Assembly: GCA_027014185.1 (NCBI GenBank)
Contig: JALWEK010000232.1
Location: forward strand, 1-6,010
Direction of reading: 5' to 3'
From: Aquificaceae bacterium
GTDB taxonomy: Bacteria; Aquificota; Aquificia; Aquificales; Aquificaceae
Length of the DNA: 6,010 nucleotides
This document shows, in pieces, positions 1 through 4,556 of this stretch (positions are counted from its first letter, which is position 1; each line of letters begins with the position of its first letter). The position numbers and the translations under genes were made by a program. The notes below the pieces were generated by a model. That model did not search any database. It was given only the letters and a program-made list of their open reading frames with translations, and had not been told where the DNA came from.

Positions 1-675
1 CTCCAGAAGGGCATAGCTCTTACAAGAGTCCTCGAGAAGAACGACATCCACGTGGAGCTTCCAGAAACACAGGAGTGCTGCGGGATACCTTACTTCGATG
101 TGGGAGACCTAGACTCCTCCATAGAGAAGGCTAAAAGGAACGTCCAAAGGCTGAAGCCCTATGTAGAGGCTGGCTTTGACATAATAGTCCCGATACCCAC
201 ATGTGCCCTCCAGCTCAAGTACGAGTACCCCTTGCTCCTTCCGGACGATCCCGACGTGAAGGCTGTTGCCGAGAGGGTGTTTGACGTCCACGAGTATCTG
301 TGGAAGCTAAACGAGGAGGGTAAGTTCAACAAGGACTTCAAGGTCTCGATGGGGAACATCGCCTACCACATACCCTGCCATCTGAAGTCCCTGAACGTGG
401 GATACAAGGGCGTGGCGCTCCTCAGGCTCATACCTAACACCAAGGTCCGCGTGGTGGACAGGTGCTCGGGGCACGACGGCACCTTCGGTGTGAAGAAAGA
501 TACCTTCGACCACGCCTACAAGGTGGGCTCGAGGCTCTTTGACGACCTGAAGGCTCAGGATGCGGATCTCTACGTTTCCGACTGCCCGCTTGCCAGCAAC
601 ATGATAGAGCTAGGAACGGGCAAACAGCCCCTGCATCCCATAGAGGTTCTGTACAGGGCTTACGGAGGAGGATGA
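1..675 (+). CDS. GlpC-like (Fe-S)-binding oxidoreductase, tandem CCG domains, 5'-truncated by the window
   Basis: The reading frame is open from base 1, so the gene enters from the left; 224 C-terminal residues are visible. The family (GlpC, HdrB/HdrD, glycolate oxidase Fe-S subunit) transfers electrons through clusters bound by CX(n)CCGX(m)CxxC domains. In window numbering, the first domain shows Cys26-Cys27-Gly28 followed by PTCALQLKYEYP (Cys68), which matches the GlpC pattern TC..-EYP. The second shows YHIPCH (Cys126), then RCSGHDGTFG (Cys155) where GlpC has CCGxxGTYG, and DCPLAS (Cys195) where GlpC has CxxC. Two usual ligands are therefore replaced (Cys to Ser, Cys to Ala), so the second site probably binds a different cluster or none. 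The N-terminal 2[4Fe-4S] ferredoxin domain, if present, lies outside the window. The next gene, DUF3501, starts 1 nt after the stop, and this pairing is recurrent, often with rubrerythrin. An electron-transfer or peroxide-related role is inferred; the substrate is unknown. Confidence 0.85.
   Translation, partial: LQKGIALTRVLEKNDIHVELPETQECCGIPYFDVGDLDSSIEKAKRNVQRLKPYVEAGFDIIVPIPTCALQLKYEYPLLLPDDPDVKAVAERVFDVHEYLWKLNEEGKFNKDFKVSMGNIAYHIPCHLKSLNVGYKGVALLRLIPNTKVRVVDRCSGHDGTFGVKKDTFDHAYKVGSRLFDDLKAQDADLYVSDCPLASNMIELGTGKQPLHPIEVLYRAYGGG
664..671 (+). promoter_or_regulatory. Strong Shine-Dalgarno for the DUF3501 gene
   Basis: GGAGGAGG lies inside the last codons of the Fe-S oxidoreductase gene, 5 nt before the ATG at 677. 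It fixes that start and implies efficient initiation coupled to the upstream gene. Confidence 0.75.
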
Positions 676-676
676 G

Positions 677-1264
677 ATGAGAAAGGTGGAGAGAAAGGAC
701 ATACTCAACCTCTACGAGTACGAGAAGGTGAGGCCTGAAAAGGTAAAGGAGATAACCCAGCTCAAGAAGAAGAGGAGAGTCCACGTAGGGGATAAGGTCA
801 CCTTCGTCTTCGAGAACTTCGATACCGTCTGGTTCCAGATCCAGGAGATGGTAAGGGCCGAGAGGATGGTCAAGGAGGAAGACATCCAGTTCGAGATAGA
901 TACCTACAACGAGCTCATACCTGAGAAGAACCAGCTTTCAGCTACCATGTTCATAGAGATACCGGACGAGAAGGAGAGGAGGGAAACCCTTCCAAAGCTG
1001 GTGGGCATACACGATGCCGTTTATCTGCACATAGGTAACAAGTACACTGTCAAGGCCGAAGCGGACGAAAAGAGCCAGATGGACTACGAAGAGGGGAAGG
1101 CCTCGGTTGTCCACTTTCTCAAGTGGACCCTGACACCGGAGCAGGTTGAGGCCTTCAAGAAGGAGCCCGTCAGGATAGAGATAAACCACGAGAACTACAA
1201 GGCCATGGCTGAGATACCTCCGGAGGTAAAGGAGGAACTTGTAAAGGACCTCGAGAGCGACTGA
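677..1264 (+). CDS. DUF3501 family protein
   Basis: This 195-aa soluble protein of unknown biochemical function matches my memory of the DUF3501 family along its whole length. Hallmarks visible are the N-terminal YEYEKVRPEK segment (13-22), KKRRVHVGD (31-39), FENFDTVWFQIQEMVRAE (45-62), the YNELIP motif (77-82), LSATMFIE (87-94) and a C-terminal INHENY (169-174). It has no cysteine, signal peptide or membrane segment, so it is unlikely to bind an Fe-S cluster by itself. It begins 1 nt after the CCG-domain oxidoreductase with a strong ribosome binding site, and the two are known neighbours in many bacteria, frequently with rubrerythrin. I infer a partner or assembly role for that redox protein. 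The His/Glu-rich conserved motifs could bind metal, but nothing here proves it. Confidence 0.85.
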   Translation: MRKVERKDILNLYEYEKVRPEKVKEITQLKKKRRVHVGDKVTFVFENFDTVWFQIQEMVRAERMVKEEDIQFEIDTYNELIPEKNQLSATMFIEIPDEKERRETLPKLVGIHDAVYLHIGNKYTVKAEADEKSQMDYEEGKASVVHFLKWTLTPEQVEAFKKEPVRIEINHENYKAMAEIPPEVKEELVKDLESD

Positions 1265-1271
1265 CCGCTTC

Positions 1272-2018
1272 ATGCTCGTCAGGCTAAACAGATACCTCTC
1301 CATGTGCGGTGTAACCTCCCGTAGGAAGGCGGACCAGCTCATAATGGAGGGTAGGGTAAGGGTAAACGGGGAGGTCGTACGCGAGCTGGGTGTAAAGGTG
1401 GACCCCGAAATAGACAGGGTAGAGGTGGACGGGAGGGAGGTAAAGCCTCCTCAGAAGAAGTACATAATCCTAAACAAACCCTGCTGCTATCTCACCCAGC
1501 TTTGGAAGTCGCAGAGCGGAAAGAAGGCAATAGAGGAGCTTATAAAAGACATCCCCGTCAGGGTCTTTCCTGTTGGGAGGCTCGACTACAACACGGAAGG
1601 GCTCCTGCTTCTCACGAACGATGGGGAGCTCGCCAACAGGATCCTCCATCCTAGATACAAGCTACCCAAGGTTTACCTTGCCTTAGTGAAGGGTAAGGTC
1701 TCTAAAAACACCCTGAGGAAGATGAGGCACGGAACCGAACTGGAAGACGGCTTTGCCAAGCCGGATGACGTTAAGATAGTCCGCTACGAGGGAGATAATA
1801 CGTTGCTGGAGATAGTATTTCACGAAGGGAGAAAGCACATAGTCAAGAGGTTCCTTGCCTCCTTCGGACATCCGGTTATCAAGCTAAAGCGTGTTGCCCT
1901 TGGGCCTGTCAAGCTCGGAAAGCTGTCTCCCGGCAAGTGGAGGGAGCTCAGCGAAAGGGAACTGAGACAGCTCTTTTCGGCCGTTGGTTTAAAATATTCA
2001 GACCGATGGAGTTCCTGA
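1272..2018 (+). CDS. RsuA/RluB/RluF-family rRNA pseudouridine synthase
   Basis: This 248-aa enzyme isomerises a uridine in ribosomal RNA. An S4 RNA-binding domain occupies residues 3-58 (RLNRYLSMCGVTSRRKADQL, then GRVRVNG). The catalytic domain follows, with the signature GRLDYNTEGLLLLTNDGEL at 102-120; Asp105 is the expected catalytic nucleophile. LPKVYLALVKG (131-141) and the late motif EGRKHIVKR (185-193) complete the fold. The late motif is normally EGRNRQVRRM, and the usual KPxG turn reads KPCCYL (69-74), so both active-site loops depart from the commonest family sequence. The length is normal. The ATG at 1272 puts the S4 domain right at the N-terminus, as expected, although no clear Shine-Dalgarno precedes it. 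The gene lies 7 nt after DUF3501 and its last 13 nt overlap the next gene. The target (23S, as for RluB, or 16S, as for RsuA) cannot be decided here. Confidence 0.9.
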   Translation: MLVRLNRYLSMCGVTSRRKADQLIMEGRVRVNGEVVRELGVKVDPEIDRVEVDGREVKPPQKKYIILNKPCCYLTQLWKSQSGKKAIEELIKDIPVRVFPVGRLDYNTEGLLLLTNDGELANRILHPRYKLPKVYLALVKGKVSKNTLRKMRHGTELEDGFAKPDDVKIVRYEGDNTLLEIVFHEGRKHIVKRFLASFGHPVIKLKRVALGPVKLGKLSPGKWRELSERELRQLFSAVGLKYSDRWSS

Positions 2019-2383
2019 AGATATTCCTTATCGGTGTGGCCGGCACTATCGCCTTTATGTTCGGACTGCAGCTCTTCGCACGCTGGAGAACTAAAAGGAT
2101 CGTAGGTAGGGAGATCCCGAGAAAGTTCGGCAGGGAGGGCATACTTTACTTTTACTCACCTCGCTGCGGAGTTTGCAGGAGGATGGAGCCGGTTATAGAG
2201 AGTATCTCCGGCAAGGTTAAGGTCAGGAGGGTGGACGTGTCCCAGAGGGAAGGCCTCGAGCTGGCCAGGAGCTTCAGAATACTCGGCACACCCACCACGG
2301 TGGTGTTTAAAGAGGGAAAGGTTAAAAAAGTTTTCTTGGGCTTTCAGAAAGAAGAGAAACTTCTGCAGGAGGTAAGATCATGA
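2006..2383 (+). CDS. Membrane-anchored thioredoxin-like protein (CGVC)
   Basis: This 125-aa protein has a single hydrophobic segment (about 4-24) followed by a basic linker ([16 protein letters not shown]) and a compact thioredoxin fold. The fold shows [17 protein letters not shown], with the redox pair Cys54/Cys57, and the cis-proline loop LGTPTTVVF (Pro96). The active site is CGVC rather than CGPC, and Arg replaces the usual preceding Trp. The likely role is thiol-disulfide exchange at the membrane. By the positive-inside rule, the cluster of basic residues after the helix predicts a cytoplasmic thioredoxin domain, unlike most anchored thioredoxins; this is inference. I chose the ATG at 2006, which overlaps the pseudouridine synthase by 13 nt; an upstream GTG at 1937 would only add antisense-like hydrophilic sequence. 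No Shine-Dalgarno is apparent, so translation may be coupled to the upstream gene. The stop overlaps the transaldolase start (ATGA). Confidence 0.8.
   Translation: MEFLKIFLIGVAGTIAFMFGLQLFARWRTKRIVGREIPRKFGREGILYFYSPRCGVCRRMEPVIESISGKVKVRRVDVSQREGLELARSFRILGTPTTVVFKEGKVKKVFLGFQKEEKLLQEVRS
2367..2373 (+). promoter_or_regulatory. Strong Shine-Dalgarno for the transaldolase
   Basis: AGGAGGT lies 6 nt upstream of the ATG at 2380, within the last codons of the thioredoxin-like gene. It gives one of the clearest initiation signals in the window and confirms the start inside an ATGA overlap. Confidence 0.8.
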
Positions 2384-3033
2384 AGTTCTTTCTCGACACG
2401 GCGGACATAGAGCAGATAAGGACGGCCAACAGCTGGGGAATTCTCGACGGTGTTACCACTAATCCAACCCTGGTTTCGAAAACAGGAAGACCCTTTAAGG
2501 AGGTCGTCAAGGAGATCCTGGAAGAGGTGGACGGGCCCGTCAGCCTTGAGACGGTTTCCCTCGACGCGGAAGGGATGGTAAAGGAGGGAAGATTGCTAGC
2601 GGAGCTCGGAGAGAACGTCGTCGTCAAGATACCCATGACTCCCGAAGGTATGAAGGCGGTTCAGACCTTGGAGGCGGAGGGCATACCAACGAACGTTACC
2701 TTGGTGTTCTCACCAATGCAGGCCCTGATAGCGGCGAAGGTTGGAGCTTCCTACGTTTCACCCTTCGTGGGCAGACTCGACGATATATCGGGTGAGGGCA
2801 TGAAGCTGATAAGGGAGATCAAGGAGATCTTCTACAACTACGAGGTGGATACGGAGATAATAGTTGCCAGCGTAAGACATCCCATGCACGTTCTGGAGGC
2901 GGCCCTTATAGGTGCGGACATATGCACCATGCCCTTTGCGGTTCTGGAAAAGCTCTTCAAGCATCCACTCACCGACAGGGGCATAGAGCTATTCCTGAAG
3001 GACTGGGAGAAGGTCCCGGAAAAGCCCTTTTAA
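2380..3033 (+). CDS. tal: Transaldolase, small FSA/TalC-type
   Basis: This 217-aa cytosolic (beta/alpha)8-barrel aldolase of the FSA/TalC/MipB family transfers a dihydroxyacetone unit in the non-oxidative pentose phosphate pathway. Visible motifs are [10 protein letters not shown] at the start (Asp6), [14 protein letters not shown] (23-36), the Schiff-base lysine in VVVKIPMT (Lys83), [11 protein letters not shown] (101-111) and [11 protein letters not shown] (125-135). Two positions that separate true transaldolases from fructose-6-phosphate aldolase can be read. Residue 57 is Glu (SLETVS), where E. coli FSA has Gln, and residue 129 is Phe, where FSA has Tyr. Both favour transaldolase activity. 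Length is typical and nothing is truncated. It overlaps the thioredoxin-like gene by 4 nt and has a strong ribosome binding site. It is the last gene of the first tight run; its stop codon sits inside an inverted repeat. Confidence 0.95.
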   Translation: MKFFLDTADIEQIRTANSWGILDGVTTNPTLVSKTGRPFKEVVKEILEEVDGPVSLETVSLDAEGMVKEGRLLAELGENVVVKIPMTPEGMKAVQTLEAEGIPTNVTLVFSPMQALIAAKVGASYVSPFVGRLDDISGEGMKLIREIKEIFYNYEVDTEIIVASVRHPMHVLEAALIGADICTMPFAVLEKLFKHPLTDRGIELFLKDWEKVPEKPF

Positions 3034-3056
3034 GAATATTCGCAAATTCTTAAAAG
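3027..3056. repeat. Perfect 11-bp inverted repeat at the transaldolase 3' end
   Basis: The arms are CTTTTAAGAAT (3027-3037) and ATTCTTAAAAG (3046-3056), exact reverse complements separated by the 8-nt ATTCGCAA. The left arm contains the transaldolase TAA stop (3031-3033). The stem is AT-rich and is not followed by a T-run, so it is a poor intrinsic terminator. It lies about 22 bp upstream of a candidate -10 box, where a repressor or activator operator would fit. An mRNA 3'-end stabilising hairpin is the alternative. The repeat itself is certain; its function is inferred. Confidence 0.7.
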
Positions 3057-3078
3057 TAAATCTCTGATTAGAAACTCT

Positions 3079-3084
3079 TATAAA
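3079..3084 (+). promoter_or_regulatory. Candidate -10 box for the HAMP-HAMP-roadblock genes
   Basis: TATAAA lies in the only AT-rich intergenic gap (3034-3124) and would place a transcription start near 3091, giving a leader of about 34 nt before the ATG at 3125. No convincing -35 is found 17 bp upstream (3056-3061 reads GTAAAT), so the promoter is either weak and factor-dependent or a chance AT-rich match. Confidence 0.35.
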
Positions 3085-3124
3085 AAATTTGGGAAGCGGA
3101 GTTTATCTTCATACTGAATCTGGA

Positions 3125-3502
3125 ATGACGTTGCTGGACAAGGTCTCTCTTATAGTTCTGGGTGGGGCGGTGGTTGGCGCTGCTTTCACAACAGGGGCCC
3201 TCTACGTGGTACTTGTGCTTGCTGGTGTGTCCCCCGATGAGGCCGCCGGAAGGGCTTTGGTTTACGGGGCTATAATCGGACTCTCCTTCCTCATACCTGT
3301 TTACATGATAAGGGTCCTGGTAGATAGATTTATCATATCCAAGGTAAGGCACATGACCGAGGTTATCACCAGGATAACGGACGGGGAGGTGGACGCCAAG
3401 GTCGATATAGAGTCTGAAGACGAGATAGGCAAGATGGCCGAGGCTTTCGAGAGGATGAGGAGGAGTTTAAAGCTCCTTATGAGCAAGGCGAAGCAGGGAT
3501 GA
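3125..3502 (+). CDS. Small two-TM HAMP-domain membrane protein (first paralog)
   Basis: This 125-aa protein has TM1 at about 7-33 (VSLIVLGGAVVGAAFTTG onward), a short loop (AGVSPDEAAGR), TM2 at about 44-66, and a HAMP domain at about 64-118. The second HAMP helix opens with the hallmark DEIG (99-102), followed by AEAFERMRRSL; the proline usual in the first helix is absent. The protein stops there, with no periplasmic sensor and no kinase, cyclase or methyl-accepting output domain. HAMP domains relay conformational change from a membrane helix to a partner, so it presumably signals by protein-protein contact. I chose the ATG at 3125, which aligns the N-terminus with that of the downstream paralog; a TTG at 3089 has no ribosome binding site. 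It overlaps the second paralog by 4 nt. The two are alike over their whole length, including GAAF in TM1 and GEVDA in the HAMP linker. The exact role is unknown. Confidence 0.8.
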   Translation: MTLLDKVSLIVLGGAVVGAAFTTGALYVVLVLAGVSPDEAAGRALVYGAIIGLSFLIPVYMIRVLVDRFIISKVRHMTEVITRITDGEVDAKVDIESEDEIGKMAEAFERMRRSLKLLMSKAKQG

Positions 3503-3882
3503 AGAAGGACAGCATAGTAACCAAGATAATGCTCATAGTCCTGATAGGTTCCCTCATGGGGGCGGCCTTCGTCGGTCTCATGACCTACATAGCCCTGGTT
3601 CAGAGCGGAGTCGATTCTGGTAAGGCTCTGAAATATGCCGTGGGCCTTGCGGTTTTCATGGAGCTGTCCTGGATAGTTGGACCCATACTCGGTATAAAGC
3701 TCCTTATAGAGAGGCTCATACTTTCGAAGATACTCCATATAACCGAGCTCATGGACAAGGTCAGCACAGGGGAGGTGGACGCCAGCATAGAGATAGAAGG
3801 GGACGATGAGATAGCCCAGCTGGCAGAGGCATTCGAGAAGATGAGGCTCAGTATTAAGGCCCTCTACGAAGTGGTGAAATGA
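3499..3882 (+). CDS. Small two-TM HAMP-domain membrane protein (second paralog)
   Basis: This 127-aa protein has the same architecture as its upstream neighbour. A basic N-terminus (MKKDSIVTK) leads into TM1 (about 9-33, containing GSLMGAAF), then the loop QSGVDSGKA, TM2 (about 44-68) and a HAMP domain (about 66-121) with DDEIAQLAEAFEKM. Lining up the two HAMP regions by eye gives about half identical residues (28 of 54), which indicates an old tandem duplication rather than a recent copy. The TM segments and loop are more divergent, so the two may form a heterodimer or sense different things. No output domain is present. ATGA overlaps at both ends (3499-3502 and 3879-3882) tie it translationally to the first paralog and to the roadblock-like gene. 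Function is unknown; a membrane signal-relay role is inferred. Confidence 0.8.
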   Translation: MKKDSIVTKIMLIVLIGSLMGAAFVGLMTYIALVQSGVDSGKALKYAVGLAVFMELSWIVGPILGIKLLIERLILSKILHITELMDKVSTGEVDASIEIEGDDEIAQLAEAFEKMRLSIKALYEVVK

Positions 3883-4556
3883 ACTTCAAAGGTGAAGAGG
3901 ACGTTCTGAGTTTCCTGGAACATGAGAGGGGTCTGGCGAAGGCAAAAGCCTTAGTCCTGTTCGACAGAAGCGGTTTTGTCAAGCTGGGGAGTTACGAGAT
4001 ACCGGAGAAGGAGCTCGGCGAGATCGTGGACGCCTTCTGCAGGGTGTCCTCAGAGCTGAAGGAGTTGGAGAAGGATCCGAAGAAGGGGGAGAGCTTTCTG
4101 ATAGGGAAGCTGAGGGGTTATCTCGTTTACTTCACATCTGTGTCGGCCAACATGTGTCTCCTGGGTCTGTTCTCGGAGGATACTAACTTCCTGAGACTGT
4201 ATCAGTCCATGGGTGTTCTTTCTGATGTCATGAAGGAGAGGGAGCGGGAACTTGAAGATATACTCAAGACCAAGAAGGTAGAGTTCATAGATAAGAGCGA
4301 GAAGGAAACAGCCCATCCGCGGGGAGAATATCTGGCACCGTACCAGGTGGATGCCATACTTGAAGAGCTCAAGAACGAGATAGGTCCCGCTTCGGAGGTT
4401 ATATTCGACGTTGTGGCCAGGGACACAGGTGTGGACGTGAAGCGTATGACCAAGGAGCAGGCCTACGAGTTTGTGAACCGCCTCGCCGACAAGATAGGAT
4501 CCCTGGAAAGGAAGCAGAAGTTCTTAAAGCGAACCTACGGAATAATAGAGTCTTAG
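3879..4556 (+). CDS. Roadblock/LC7-like protein with C-terminal helical domain
   Basis: This 225-aa soluble protein has no membrane segment. Residues about 8-120 resemble a roadblock/LC7 fold. A first strand with a Gly turn (ALVLFDRSGFVKLGSYEI, 24-41) is followed by a helix (EKELGEIVDAFCRVSSELKE), then strands FLIGKLRGYLVYFTSV and MCLLGLFSEDTN, then a final helix (FLRLYQSMGVLSDVMKER). Residues 118-145 are a charged, probably coiled linker. Residues 155-220 form a second helical unit with IGPASEVIFDVVARDTG and a Lys/Arg-rich tail. Such I-G-P helical units occur at the C-termini of some roadblock and kinase proteins, as far as I recall. Roadblock proteins typically partner small GTPases (MglA/MglB, conservons), but no GTPase is encoded here. 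The start overlaps the second HAMP gene (ATGA), so a complex with the HAMP proteins is plausible. The domain call rests on pattern only, without a search. Confidence 0.6.
   Translation: MNFKGEEDVLSFLEHERGLAKAKALVLFDRSGFVKLGSYEIPEKELGEIVDAFCRVSSELKELEKDPKKGESFLIGKLRGYLVYFTSVSANMCLLGLFSEDTNFLRLYQSMGVLSDVMKERERELEDILKTKKVEFIDKSEKETAHPRGEYLAPYQVDAILEELKNEIGPASEVIFDVVARDTGVDVKRMTKEQAYEFVNRLADKIGSLERKQKFLKRTYGIIES

Noticed and set aside
434..784. Minus-strand open frame of 116 residues
   Set aside because: It lies across the junction of two recognised plus-strand genes and its sequence is low-complexity and family-less.
938..1342. Minus-strand open frame opposite DUF3501 and the pseudouridine synthase start
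   Set aside because: It spans two well-supported genes on the other strand, resembles no family, and its leucine-rich composition is what the complement of Glu/Lys-rich coding gives.
1937..2005. GTG start extending the thioredoxin-like protein by 23 residues
   Set aside because: The extension only re-reads the pseudouridine synthase C-terminus in another frame and would put a hydrophilic tail before the membrane anchor.
3027..3060. Intrinsic terminator after the transaldolase gene
   Set aside because: The inverted repeat is perfect, but its stem has only two G-C pairs and is followed by AAA-rich rather than T-rich sequence, so it is listed as a repeat instead.
3089..3124. Upstream TTG start for the first HAMP protein, adding 12 residues
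   Set aside because: No ribosome binding site precedes it, it would overlap the candidate transcription start, and the ATG at 3125 aligns with the N-terminus of the paralog.
3301..3738. Minus-strand open frame of 145 residues opposite the HAMP genes
   Set aside because: It is antisense to two homologous HAMP domains; the conserved protein signal is on the plus strand.
4332..4350. TGGCAC resembling a sigma-54 -24 element
   Set aside because: No TTGC element follows at the required spacing and it lies within a coding region.
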